NCBI RefSeq assembly: GCF_007993815.1
Contig: NZ_VJWE01000013.1
Location: forward strand, 248,001 to 312,000
Source: Acidovorax delafieldii
GTDB taxonomy: Bacteria; Pseudomonadota; Gammaproteobacteria; Burkholderiales; Burkholderiaceae_C
Length of the DNA stretch: 64,000 nt
Direction: 5' to 3'
Shown here: positions 34,802 to 44,351 of the stretch, in pieces
Numbering within the stretch: the stretch's first letter is position 1
Layout of the letters: the number at the start of each line of letters is the position of its first letter
The notes under the pieces: model-generated
The model's database searches: none
The model's input: only the letters and a program-made list of their open reading frames with translations
Told to the model about the DNA's origin: nothing
Program-made: the position numbers and the translations under genes

Positions 34802-35170
34802 TCAACGATCGGAGTGCTCCCGGTCAAACCGCCCCTCGGCCTCGGTCAGGTGGCGCAGCAGCACATGCGAGATCAGGTTGACGCCGATACCGCCGAACAC
34901 CACCGGCAGCAGGTACAGCGCAATCGTCAGCTCGGAACTGAACCACACATCGTCGGCCAGCGACGGCGTGCTCTTGGCCTGTGCTGCCATGGACTGCAGC
35001 AGGTACACATCCACCCCCGCGATCAGCACCAGGGCCACCCCAAACCCCAGCACCGCCCAGCGCGAGATCGACCGCGTGACCAGCAGCAGCGCATAAATGC
35101 CCACCGGCAGCACCAGCGAGAACCCCACCAGCAGCCAGAACCGTAGCTCCAGGAAGACGCTGAGGCTCAT
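34802..35170 (-). CDS. Small inner-membrane protein of unknown function
   Basis: 122 residues from ATG 35170; an earlier TTG at 35194 is less likely. Three membrane segments are visible: LRFWLLVGFSLVLPVGIYAL, WAVLGFGVALVLIAGVDVYL and a third around TIALYLLPVVFGGIGVNLIS. The C-terminus is charged (HLTEAEGRFDREHSDR) and cytoplasmic by the positive-inside rule. No family was recognised. It stands between the alpha-2-macroglobulin gene (79 bases upstream) and the MgsA-like gene (55 bases downstream), all leftward. Confidence 0.7.
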   Translation of the reverse strand: MSLSVFLELRFWLLVGFSLVLPVGIYALLLVTRSISRWAVLGFGVALVLIAGVDVYLLQSMAAQAKSTPSLADDVWFSSELTIALYLLPVVFGGIGVNLISHVLLRHLTEAEGRFDREHSDR

Positions 35171-35249
35171 GGCATGCGTACCTGGGGTGGGCAATGGGCA
35201 AAGCTGTGCACGGCTGCGTTATGACGAAGTGGCGTTGGGGCGTCGCAGC

Positions 35250-38200
35250 TTATTTGGCCACCTGCACCTTTACCCGTGCGTTGGGCGACTCGCCAAACAT
35301 CTCGGGCGCATACATGGCCTCGACCCGGCTCGGTGGCAGCGCAAAGTCGCCCGCGTTGTTCAGGCGCACGGTGTACTCCATCTTGACGATGCCCTTGGGC
35401 AGGTACTCGTAGTAGCTGCGGAAGGACTCAAAACTGCGCTCCTCGAACGCGGGCCAGCCGGCGCCGCTCTTCTTTTCGCCCTGCGTGGCGATCTCGGAAT
35501 CGCGGCCCAGGCCGCTGCCCAGGATGGTGGCGCCACCCGGGATGGGGTCGGTGATGGCCACCCAGGTCATGTCGGCCGTGGCGTTGACCTCCAGCGTCAC
35601 CCGCAGCACGTCGCCCCGCGTGTACTGGCCGGCGGGCAGCGACTTGTTGGCCTGCTCCACCGGGGTGATGGTCTTCTTGATCGCATAGCCCGCCGCGAAC
35701 GGGGCCTTGAGATCAATGGCCGCCACCGACTGCAGCGTGAGCCAGGGCTTGCCCGGGCCCTGGTGCGTGACGGCCAGCTGCTCCTTGCCGCCCGCCTTGC
35801 CCGCAGCACTTGCCCAAGGCAGGAACATGCCGTTGTTCTTGAGGTTGCCGGGCGATGCGGGTGCACCAAACCAGGTGATCTGGTTGGGAGCGCCGGTGGC
35901 GTCCGACGCCTTCACGCGATCAACCTTGCTCCAGTCCACGCTGGCGGTGTTGCCACCCATGCTGGCCTTGGTGGTGCCCGACACGGGTGTGGCCTCGAAC
36001 TTGGCGCTGAATTTTTCCAGCGCCAGGCCGCCCCACAGGTTGGCGGTGGTGGTGTGCCAGGCGCCTGCCTGCTGGCGGCTGATAAAACCGTTGGCCAGGC
36101 GGCCCATGTCGTCCTTCCAGGCCGGGTCGTCCATCACGGCCAGCATCAGGCGGGCAGTGTTCACGTCGCCGTTCTGCATCAGCCACCACCAGTAGTCGTC
36201 CTGCTCGTTGCTGAAGATGAGCTTGGTGCCCTGGAACGACAGGCGGCCGCGCAGGATCTGCATCGCCTCGGCCAGGCGCTTGTCGCGCTCGGGCACATCG
36301 GCCACGCGCTTCAAGACATTGACCCAGTCGATCACCGTGTGGGTGGGCCACTGGTTGGGCGCGATGGTGATGCTGCTTACCATGCGGCCCTGGGCCTTGC
36401 CGTAGCGCGACAGCGCTTCGAGCGCAGCCACCTTGCGCATGTCCAGGTCCTTGCGCGGGCTCCAGAAGTTGCGCTGGATGCGGCCTTCCACAAACGCGAT
36501 CAGGCCACGCTCCATGGGCGCGCGGGCCTCGTCGGGCAGTGCAAACGCGGGGTTGATGCTGGCGGCCTCGTGCGTGGCGGCCAGCACATAGGCCGTCAGG
36601 GTGTCGCTGCCCCGGTTGGCGTCGCCGTCGCGCGGCGGGAAGTAATTGGCCAAGCCATCGCTGTCGAGGTAGGTGGGCAACTGCGCCACCACGGTCTGCC
36701 ACAGCGCGCCATCACGCAGGCCCACGGCCTTGCTGGTCTTTTGCTCCAGGCAGGCAAACGGGTAGCGCGCCCACCAGTCGCGCACGCCGGGCAGGCCTTC
36801 GGCCAGCTTGGGCTGCAGCGACATCTTGAGGCCGCCCCGGCCGGGCAATGCGTCGGCAGGTGGGTTCACATCGAGGTTGTAGCTACCGTCCACCTGCACC
36901 AGCGTGGCCTGCTGCACCGTGAGCGGCACCGCCTGCACGATGCGCTGGCGGGCCTTGAGGGCGTCGCGGGCACCACTGACCTGGTCCTTGGCTTCGATCT
37001 CCCACAGGATGGCCTCGGCGCGCGTCTGCGCCAGCTGCGCTGGGGCCGTCACGTCCCAGGCCACCTCACGCGCCTCTCCCGCCGGGATGTCGATGGTCTG
37101 CGGCTTCAGGTCCAGCAGCGTAGCGCGTGGTGCCACCTCCACCTTCATGGCGGCCTTGGTGGTGTTGCGCAGCGTGATCTGCGCGCGGAACTGGTCGTCC
37201 TCACGCACCAGCGGCGGCAGGCCGCTGATGATCTGCAGGTCCTGCGTGGCGCGGATGCTGGTGCTGCCGGTGCCAAACAGCCCAGTGGACGCATCGGCCA
37301 CCGCCACGATCTTGAAGGTGGTCAGCGCATCGTTGAGCGGCACGGTGACCTTGGCCTGGCCGTTGGCGTCGAGCTTGAGTGCGGGCTCCCACAGCAGCAG
37401 GGTGTCCAGCAACTCGCGCGTGGGCGACTTGCCCCCACCACCCCCAGCGGGCACGGCCTTCTTGCCGTAGTGGCGCCGGCCGATGATTTCCATCTGCGCG
37501 GTGGATGTCTCCACGCCCCAGCTGCGGCGCTGCAGCATGGCTTCCAGCAGGTTCCAGCTGTTGTTGGGCATCAGCTCCAGCAGCGCCTGGTCCACGGCGG
37601 CCAGGGCCACTTCGGCATTGGCGGCGGGCTTGCCGCCGGGCAGCGTGGCGGTGATGGTGACCTGGGCCTTGCCGCGCACGGCGTAGCTCTCCTTGTCAGC
37701 CTGCACCTTCACATCGATCTGGTGGGCCTGCGTGCCCACGCGGATTTCGGCCACGCCCAGGCGGTATGCGGGCTTGGACAAGTCCACCAGCGCCGTGGGC
37801 GCCTGGTATTCCTTGCCTTCGTACCAGAACGAGGTCCACCACTCGCGCGGCGCCTTGAAGCCCCAGGTGAAGAAGCTGTACCACGGCACTTCGCGCAGGC
37901 GGCCCCGCAAGGCCAGCACGCTCACGTACACGTTGGGTCCCCAGTCGGGCTGCACCTTCAGGCTCACCGTGGGGTCCTGGCCGTTGAGCTGCACCACCTG
38001 CGTGTCGATGATGCCCTCACGCTCCACGGCCACCAGGGCCGTGGCAAAGCGGAACGGCATGCGCACCTGGAACTTGGCGGTCTCGCCGGGCTGGTAGCTC
38101 TTCTTCTCGGCCAGCAGATCGATGCGGTCATGGTCTTCGCCGCCAAACCACAGCTCTCCCTGGCGCGTGACCCACACCGACGAAGCGGCCACGCTGGTGT

Positions 38201-41200
38201 TGCCGTCCTTGTCCGTGGCCGTGACCACCAGCTCCACCTCGCCCGCCTCGTCGAGCTTGGCCTCGCAGAGCAACAGGCCTCGCGCGTCGCTTTTGCCGCT
38301 GCACAGCGTGCCCAGGTCCTTGGTATCGGTCTGGTTGTCGTAGCTGTAGAAGCCACCCACCATGCGCTTGCGCGTGGTGGTGGTGATGCGGGCCAGGGCC
38401 TGCACCTGCAGCGCGGTGTCGGCCGCCGGCTTGCCGTTGTGCTGCAGCGCCAGCGCCTGGAAGCGGATCTTCTGGCGCGCAGACACCCAGCCTTCGGTCT
38501 TGATGCCCGCCACCACACCGGCGGGCCACAGCATCTGCGTGCTGCGAAGGGTCTGCACCTCGCCATTGGGGTCGGCGTAGGTGGCCTCCAGCAGCAGTTC
38601 CTGCGGCTGGCGGGCCTGGGGGACATTGTCGATGGTGACCTTGCCCGCACCGTTCTTGTCGAGGGTGAGCGGCAGCTTGTCGGCAATCACGCGTGCATCC
38701 TGACTGGCGGTGGCCTCTTCGTCGTCGCTGTTGGCGCTGCTCTGCTCGCGCTTGCGGGGCGGGTTGAAGCGGAAGGTGTCGTAGTCGCTGAACTCCAGGG
38801 ACTTGCCACGCACCAGGGCCGACACGCGCACCGGCAGGTTGGCCGCGCCGCCACCGGCCACGTAGTTGATCTGCACGTCGGTGGGCACCGAACGCACGCG
38901 CACCAGCGCCTTTTTCTCGACCGGGGCGATGCGGCCTTCCAGCACGGGCAGGCGGAACTCCTCCACGCGGAACGAGCCGGACGCGATGTTGCCGTTCATC
39001 GTGCCATTGCCCGCAAACTCGACCTGGTACACGCCCAGCTTGGCTGCTGGCGGAATGGCAAAGGTGCTTTGCGCGCTGAGCCCGCCCGTGGCCGTGCCGC
39101 GCCACACCAGGGGTTGGGTGAACTGCTGGCCGCTGCCCAGGTGCGTGATGACAAGGGTGTCGGGACGCGATGCCGACAGGGCAAAACCCTGGCGCGTTTC
39201 GGCGCGCAGCAGGTGCTTCATCGACACGGTTTCGCCCGCGCGGAACAGCGTGCGATCGAAGATGGTGTGGACGCGCTCGTCCGGCGAGGGTGCCCGGCTG
39301 GTGGGCACATTGAAGCGCCAGGGCTCGATGCCCCGCTGCCAGTCGCTCCAGGTGAAGGCCATGTCCTCCACGCCATCCACCCCCTTGTGGCGCGCGCTCA
39401 CAAAGTACGACTGGCCGACCTCGTCCTCAGAATTGGAATTGCAGCCGGGCGGTTCGGACGAAAGGCCCTCCACACGGGCAATACCCTGTGCGTCGGTCAC
39501 GGCCTGCGCCAGTTCGTTGCCTCGGCAGTCCGACACGCGCACCGTGGCGCCCTGCACGGGCTGGCCCTTGTCCAGCGTGGTGACCCAGGCCATGGCGTTT
39601 TCGCGGCCCAGCTTGAAATGCACCCCCAGGTTGGTCACCAGCGCCGAGGTGCGCACGTACATCGTGCGGCCTTCGCCATGGCGGTCGTCCAGCAGCGAGG
39701 CGCCGAGCTTTTGCGACGCGATCTCCACCACATGGAAGCCGGGTGTGAGCGGAATGCCCACCACCTCGAACGGGCGCGGGTCGTTGCTCGATGGCTTGGG
39801 CAGGTCCAGCGTCTTGACGCCGCCCTTGCCTGCCAGCAGCGACAGCATGCGCGACTGCACGTATTCCTTGTCGTCATCCAGCACCTTGGGCAGGGGGCCG
39901 GTCACGTCCTGGCGCGCCTGCTTGCGGTTGACCACGTAACTGTCATAGCGCTGCACCTTGCGAAACCAGGCAATGATGTCCGCGTCGGTGCGGGGCTTGA
40001 GCGTGCTCACCTTGCCCGCCGGTGCGGTGGCTGTCGCAACACCCGCTTGCAGGCCCTGCACGCGCAGGGCAGCCTCCACGTTGCGCAGCGTCACGGGCAA
40101 CAGCGCAGGCGGGTTGTCCGACGCGGGGCCTTCGGCAAAACGCTCCACGATGCCAAATGGCGCCGCTGCAAACTTGGCCAGCGGCGGCATGCCGCCAGTG
40201 GACACCTTGAGCGGGAAGTTGTCCGCATTGCGCAGCGCGCGGCCCGAGGCGTCCTTGAAATCCTTGGGCAGCTCGATGGTGAAAGCGGTGTTCTCGGCCA
40301 GCGGCGCGTTGAACTGCAGGCTGTTGACCAGGGCATCGGCCTGGGCACCTTCTGCGCCGCCATCGATCTGGGGCTTGAGGGTTTCCTTGGCGGACTTGAG
40401 GCGAATGGCAGCCGCCAGCTTGCGCGGCACGGGCGCGTTGAACGACAGCATCATCGGCCGGATCGGCAGGCAGGCTGCCTGGGCGTTTTCGCGCTCGCAG
40501 CTGAACTCGGCCGAGAACGGCTCACGCACCTTGAAGTCAAAGCGTTTTTCCACCGTGTTGGCGACTCCGCTGGGGGTGGCCACCCCCTTGCCGAACACGA
40601 TCTGCATGCGCGAGCCCGAGGTGAACCGGCGGTTGCAGGCCAGCGTGGCAAAGGACAGGGGCTCGCGTGCTGCGTCTTTCTCCAGACCCAAGCCCTTGAG
40701 GATTTCGGCGCGCTGCGCCCCCTCGATCAAACGCACGGGGATGCGCTCGCCTACGCCCTCAGCCGTGCACCACACGTTGCTCTGCACGCTGGCCGTGGTG
40801 GCAGGACCATTGAGGAACAGCACAAAGAACTGCTCTTCGTCGATCTGCTCGTAGGTGCTGGGGCGGAGGTTCTGCACAAATGGCCCGCCGCTATTGAACT
40901 GATAGCTCTTGGCGCCCGTCAGTTCTGCGCCAGCGGGCGATTTGAAGCCCGGCTTGACGCCGGCGGTGCAACGCACGCCTGGCGGCAGGTCGCGCTCGAA
41001 GTCAAACACCCACTCGCGCTCGCCAGTCCAGCGGCCCGTGCCCTTGGTCACACTGGCGTCGCTGCAGCTCAGGCTCAGGGGTGTGGCCGCCTTGGGGTCC
41101 CCAAAATTGACCGCAGCAGCGTCGAACTTGGCCACCACCTGGCGCACGCGCGCCACCTCGCCCTGGGGCGAGAAGCTGGTGATCTGCAGGGCCTGGGCCC

Positions 41201-41252
41201 CCCAGGCCACCAGAGACAGGCTGGCGGCCAACATCCATTTTTTTGCGTTCAC
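35250..41252 (-). CDS. Bacterial alpha-2-macroglobulin
   Basis: 2000 residues from GTG 41252, which follows a GGAGGGG box by five bases; an ATG at 41234 is the alternative. The signal peptide (KKWMLAASLSLVAWGAQA) ends without a lipobox cysteine, so the protein is periplasmic or loosely bound rather than a lipoprotein like the E. coli homologue. Successive macroglobulin domains precede a bait-type region, then GMPPLAKFAAAPFGIVERF near residue 370 and the thioester motif RYPFACLEQKTSKA with Cys1501 and Gln1504. Such proteins trap attacking proteases and are functionally linked to PBP1C, whose gene lies three genes downstream. The thioester is intact, so covalent trapping is expected. Confidence 0.94.
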   Translation of the reverse strand: MNAKKWMLAASLSLVAWGAQALQITSFSPQGEVARVRQVVAKFDAAAVNFGDPKAATPLSLSCSDASVTKGTGRWTGEREWVFDFERDLPPGVRCTAGVKPGFKSPAGAELTGAKSYQFNSGGPFVQNLRPSTYEQIDEEQFFVLFLNGPATTASVQSNVWCTAEGVGERIPVRLIEGAQRAEILKGLGLEKDAAREPLSFATLACNRRFTSGSRMQIVFGKGVATPSGVANTVEKRFDFKVREPFSAEFSCERENAQAACLPIRPMMLSFNAPVPRKLAAAIRLKSAKETLKPQIDGGAEGAQADALVNSLQFNAPLAENTAFTIELPKDFKDASGRALRNADNFPLKVSTGGMPPLAKFAAAPFGIVERFAEGPASDNPPALLPVTLRNVEAALRVQGLQAGVATATAPAGKVSTLKPRTDADIIAWFRKVQRYDSYVVNRKQARQDVTGPLPKVLDDDKEYVQSRMLSLLAGKGGVKTLDLPKPSSNDPRPFEVVGIPLTPGFHVVEIASQKLGASLLDDRHGEGRTMYVRTSALVTNLGVHFKLGRENAMAWVTTLDKGQPVQGATVRVSDCRGNELAQAVTDAQGIARVEGLSSEPPGCNSNSEDEVGQSYFVSARHKGVDGVEDMAFTWSDWQRGIEPWRFNVPTSRAPSPDERVHTIFDRTLFRAGETVSMKHLLRAETRQGFALSASRPDTLVITHLGSGQQFTQPLVWRGTATGGLSAQSTFAIPPAAKLGVYQVEFAGNGTMNGNIASGSFRVEEFRLPVLEGRIAPVEKKALVRVRSVPTDVQINYVAGGGAANLPVRVSALVRGKSLEFSDYDTFRFNPPRKREQSSANSDDEEATASQDARVIADKLPLTLDKNGAGKVTIDNVPQARQPQELLLEATYADPNGEVQTLRSTQMLWPAGVVAGIKTEGWVSARQKIRFQALALQHNGKPAADTALQVQALARITTTTRKRMVGGFYSYDNQTDTKDLGTLCSGKSDARGLLLCEAKLDEAGEVELVVTATDKDGNTSVAASSVWVTRQGELWFGGEDHDRIDLLAEKKSYQPGETAKFQVRMPFRFATALVAVEREGIIDTQVVQLNGQDPTVSLKVQPDWGPNVYVSVLALRGRLREVPWYSFFTWGFKAPREWWTSFWYEGKEYQAPTALVDLSKPAYRLGVAEIRVGTQAHQIDVKVQADKESYAVRGKAQVTITATLPGGKPAANAEVALAAVDQALLELMPNNSWNLLEAMLQRRSWGVETSTAQMEIIGRRHYGKKAVPAGGGGGKSPTRELLDTLLLWEPALKLDANGQAKVTVPLNDALTTFKIVAVADASTGLFGTGSTSIRATQDLQIISGLPPLVREDDQFRAQITLRNTTKAAMKVEVAPRATLLDLKPQTIDIPAGEAREVAWDVTAPAQLAQTRAEAILWEIEAKDQVSGARDALKARQRIVQAVPLTVQQATLVQVDGSYNLDVNPPADALPGRGGLKMSLQPKLAEGLPGVRDWWARYPFACLEQKTSKAVGLRDGALWQTVVAQLPTYLDSDGLANYFPPRDGDANRGSDTLTAYVLAATHEAASINPAFALPDEARAPMERGLIAFVEGRIQRNFWSPRKDLDMRKVAALEALSRYGKAQGRMVSSITIAPNQWPTHTVIDWVNVLKRVADVPERDKRLAEAMQILRGRLSFQGTKLIFSNEQDDYWWWLMQNGDVNTARLMLAVMDDPAWKDDMGRLANGFISRQQAGAWHTTTANLWGGLALEKFSAKFEATPVSGTTKASMGGNTASVDWSKVDRVKASDATGAPNQITWFGAPASPGNLKNNGMFLPWASAAGKAGGKEQLAVTHQGPGKPWLTLQSVAAIDLKAPFAAGYAIKKTITPVEQANKSLPAGQYTRGDVLRVTLEVNATADMTWVAITDPIPGGATILGSGLGRDSEIATQGEKKSGAGWPAFEERSFESFRSYYEYLPKGIVKMEYTVRLNNAGDFALPPSRVEAMYAPEMFGESPNARVKVQVAK

Positions 41253-41456
41253 GCTATCCCCTCCGAAGGAACCAGCAAGCGTAACAAAGTGCCATGTCGC
41301 CCGGGTGTGTGTTGCAAGCACTTACGTATCGGTCGGGCAAGCAGTCATCACGCGCGCCCGACGACGCGCCGATGGGGCCATGTCCTACCCGCTGGGAACG
41401 CTCAGCGCCCAAAGATGGTGGCTTCGTTTTACCCCACGCACCACCCAGGAGCGCCC

Positions 41457-43574
41457 ATGGCACGACCCCCTACCTCGCGCAGCGCGGCCCACAAATCGCC
41501 GTCTGCCCTGCCTTCTTCCACCCAGTCCGATAACTTTCGCGGCAACGCGGGCGAGCTGCAGCAACAGGCGGGCGGCAAACACCCGGTGCTGACCACGCAG
41601 CAGGGTATTCCGGTTGCCGACAACCAGAACTCGCTGCGCACTGCGCCGCGCGGCCCCACGCTACTCGAAGACTTCATCCTGCGCGAGAAGATCACGCACT
41701 TTGACCATGAACGCATTCCCGAGCGCATCGTGCATGCACGGGGCACGGCAGCCCATGGTTTCTTTGAACTCACGCACTCGCTCAAGAAGTACACCACCGC
41801 CAAGGTGCTGACCGACATCGGTGTACAGACCCCTGTATTCACCCGCTTTTCGACCGTGGCCGGGGGCGCAGGCTCGGTGGACACGCCGCGCGATGTGCGC
41901 GGCTTTGCCGTCAAGTTCTACACGCCAGAAGGCAACTGGGACCTGGTGGGCAACAACATCCCCGTGTTCTTCATCCAGGACACGATGAAGTTCCCGGACC
42001 TGGTGCACGCCGTGAAGATGGAGCCCGACCGGGGCTTTCCGCAGGCGGCCAGCGCGCACGACACCTTCTGGGACTTTGTCTCGCTGATGCCCGAAACCCT
42101 GCACATGGTGATGTGGGCCATGAGCGACCGCACCATTCCCCGCAGCCTGCGCATGATGGAAGGTTTTGGCGTGCACAGCTTCCGCCTGCTGAACGCGGCG
42201 GGCGAGAGCACGTTTGTGAAGTTCCACTGGCGGCCCAAGCTGGGCATCCAGTCCACCGTGTGGGACGAGGCCGTCAAGCTGCAATCGGCCGACAACGACT
42301 ACCACCGGCGCGACCTGTTCGAAGCCATCGAGGCGGGCGACTTTCCCGAGTGGGAGCTGTCCGTGCAGCTGTTCACTGAGCAGGATGCCGAACGCTTTCC
42401 GTTTGACCATCTCGACCCCACCAAACTCATCCCCGAAGAACTGGTACCCCTGCAGCCCATTGGCCGCATGGTGATCAACCGCTGGCCCGACAACTTTTTT
42501 GCCGAGACCGAGCAGGTGGCGTTCTGCCCCGCCAACGTGCCGCCCGGCATCGACTTCAGCAACGACCCCCTGCTGCAGGGCCGCCTGTTCTCGTACCTGG
42601 ACACGCAGCTGTCCCGTCTGGGCGGGCCCAACTTTGCGCAGATCCCCATCAATGCCCCCAAGTGCCCGTTCCACAACATGCAGCGCGACGGCCACATGCA
42701 GATGCAGGTGCCCAAGGGCCGCGTCAACTACGAACCCAGCAGCCTGCAGCCTGACACGCCCCGCGCCTCGCTGGCACAAGGCTTTCGCCATTTCGCGCAG
42801 GCCGACGATGGCGTGAAGGGCCGCGTGCGGGCCGAGAGTTTTGCCGACCACTACAGCCAGGCGCGCATGTTCTACCGCAGCCAGAGCCCGCTGGAGCAGG
42901 CCCACATGGCCTCGGCGCTGGTGTTCGAGCTGTCCAAGGTCGGCACACCCCATGTGCGCGAAGCGGTGGTGGGCCATCTGCTGCATGTGGACGCAGACCT
43001 AGCCCAGCGCGTGGCCGACGGCCTGGGGCTGCCGGCACTGCCCCCTGCACCGGCCACCACCGAGCCGGTGCAGGACCTGCCCCTGTCGCCCGCCCTGCGC
43101 ATCATCGACCGCATGAAGCCCACGCTGCAGGGCCGCTCCATCGGCATTCTGGTGGCCGACGGCTCCAACGGCGGCTCGGTGGCCAACCTGCGCAAGGCGC
43201 TGGAGAAAGTCGGCGCCACCGTGAAGATCGTGGCCCCCAAGGTGGGCGGTGCCGTGCTGAAAGACGGCACGCTGCTGCCCGCCGACGGGCAGCTGGCGGG
43301 CACACCATCAGTGGTGTTTGACGCCGTGGCCTCCATCCTGTCGCCCGACATGGGCGCACAGCTGGCCAAGGAGGCGGCGGCCGTGGACTGGTTCCGCGAC
43401 GCGTTCGGCCACCTCAAGGCCATTGCCGCCTGCAAGGGCACCCGGGCCATCCTGCAGGCCGGTGGTATCGAGCCCGATGCAGGCGTGGTGGACCCGGCCG
43501 ACGCCCAGGGCTTCATCGCCGCTGCCCAGACCCGCCAGTGGGAGCGTGAACCCAAAGTGCGCACCCTGGCCTGA
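41457..43574 (+). CDS. katE: Large-subunit catalase, HPII type
   Basis: 705 residues from ATG 41457 with a CAGGAG ribosome site. Catalytic histidine in [15 protein letters not shown] (His93), the asparagine in [14 protein letters not shown], and the haem-ligand tyrosine in [16 protein letters not shown] are all present. After the catalase core, residues from about 555 form the flavodoxin-like C-terminal domain of clade 2 catalases ([20 protein letters not shown]). It breaks down hydrogen peroxide in the cytoplasm. It is divergent from the macroglobulin gene (204 bases between) and followed by a ferritin-like gene. Its reading frame stays open for over 6 kb upstream on the strand opposite the macroglobulin, but that part is not coding. 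Confidence 0.96.
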   Translation: MARPPTSRSAAHKSPSALPSSTQSDNFRGNAGELQQQAGGKHPVLTTQQGIPVADNQNSLRTAPRGPTLLEDFILREKITHFDHERIPERIVHARGTAAHGFFELTHSLKKYTTAKVLTDIGVQTPVFTRFSTVAGGAGSVDTPRDVRGFAVKFYTPEGNWDLVGNNIPVFFIQDTMKFPDLVHAVKMEPDRGFPQAASAHDTFWDFVSLMPETLHMVMWAMSDRTIPRSLRMMEGFGVHSFRLLNAAGESTFVKFHWRPKLGIQSTVWDEAVKLQSADNDYHRRDLFEAIEAGDFPEWELSVQLFTEQDAERFPFDHLDPTKLIPEELVPLQPIGRMVINRWPDNFFAETEQVAFCPANVPPGIDFSNDPLLQGRLFSYLDTQLSRLGGPNFAQIPINAPKCPFHNMQRDGHMQMQVPKGRVNYEPSSLQPDTPRASLAQGFRHFAQADDGVKGRVRAESFADHYSQARMFYRSQSPLEQAHMASALVFELSKVGTPHVREAVVGHLLHVDADLAQRVADGLGLPALPPAPATTEPVQDLPLSPALRIIDRMKPTLQGRSIGILVADGSNGGSVANLRKALEKVGATVKIVAPKVGGAVLKDGTLLPADGQLAGTPSVVFDAVASILSPDMGAQLAKEAAAVDWFRDAFGHLKAIAACKGTRAILQAGGIEPDAGVVDPADAQGFIAAAQTRQWEREPKVRTLA

Positions 43575-43616
43575 AGCCCCACCTTTTCGTTCACCCCACC
43601 ACCCCAAGGAGCCCCC

Positions 43617-44225
43617 ATGCCCAAAAGCCACTACGACAGCCACCAACTCGACGACCTCGTCCTGCAGATGATGGAGACCGAACTCGGCGGCGAACAGGTG
43701 TACCGCACTGCCCTCACCTGCGCCATCAACCCCGACCTGAAGAAGGAATGGCAAGGTTATCTGGAAGAAACGCTGGCGCACCAGAACGTGGTGCGCGGCA
43801 TCTGCGATGCGCTGGGCCTGGACCCCGACACGCAGTCGCCCACGCGGGCCGTGGTCAAGCACATTGGCACTTCCTTGGTGCAGGCGATGCAGCTGGCCAA
43901 AAAGTCTGGCAGCCCCGACGCCGCACAGCTGGTGGCCTGCGAATGTGTGGTGCACGCGGAGACCAAGGACCACGCCAACTGGGAGCTGCTGGGCCAGGTC
44001 GCCAAGGTGGCCACGGGCGATGTGGGCCACACCCTCAAGGTAGCGCACAAGGCCGTGGAAAAAGACGAGGACCACCACCTGTACCACACCAAAGGCTGGT
44101 GCCGCGAGCTGGCCATTCAGGCCCTGGGCATGCCCGCCGTGCTGCCCCCGCCCGAGGAGGTCAAGAACGTGGAGACCGCCATTGGCGCATCGCGCGCCGA
44201 GCAACAGCGCACGGCCATGCTGTGA
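43617..44225 (+). CDS. Ferritin-like four-helix protein
   Basis: 202 residues. Helices carry the spaced acidic/histidine residues of a diiron bundle: LQMMETELGGEQVYRTAL, YLEETLAHQNVVRGI, ACECVVHAETKDHANWELL and KVAHKAVEKDEDHHLYHTKG. No exact family was recognised. A likely role is iron or peroxide handling together with the catalase whose stop is 42 bases upstream; AGGAG lies before the ATG. A repeat-derived hairpin follows the gene and probably ends the transcript. Confidence 0.72.
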   Translation: MPKSHYDSHQLDDLVLQMMETELGGEQVYRTALTCAINPDLKKEWQGYLEETLAHQNVVRGICDALGLDPDTQSPTRAVVKHIGTSLVQAMQLAKKSGSPDAAQLVACECVVHAETKDHANWELLGQVAKVATGDVGHTLKVAHKAVEKDEDHHLYHTKGWCRELAIQALGMPAVLPPPEEVKNVETAIGASRAEQQRTAML

Positions 44226-44273
44226 CCGGGTTGCGGGGCTGCACGACGACAGGCCCCGTGGCAGCAAACGCTC

Positions 44274-44328
44274 CTAAAAATATAGCTGCAAGCGCTTTAT
44301 GTACTAGCGCCTGCAGCTATTTTTGCTT
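44274..44328. repeat. AT-rich palindromic repeat, copy D (bidirectional terminator candidate)
   Basis: AAAAATATAGCTGCA pairs with TGCAGCTATTTTT with a two-base bulge, and inner AGCGCT pairs with AGCGCC imperfectly around TTATGTACT. The A-run and T-run at the ends mean either strand could work as a Rho-independent terminator. It lies between the convergent ferritin-like and CHASE-GGDEF genes. Confidence 0.7.
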
Positions 44329-44351
44329 GATTTCCATGCAAAACATGCTTC

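Noticed and set aside
35097..43574. A single plus-strand open frame of 2825 codons spanning the macroglobulin region and the catalase
   Set aside because: Only the last 705 codons (catalase) have family resemblance and a ribosome site. The first 6 kb are the antisense of the macroglobulin gene, open because of GC-biased codon use.
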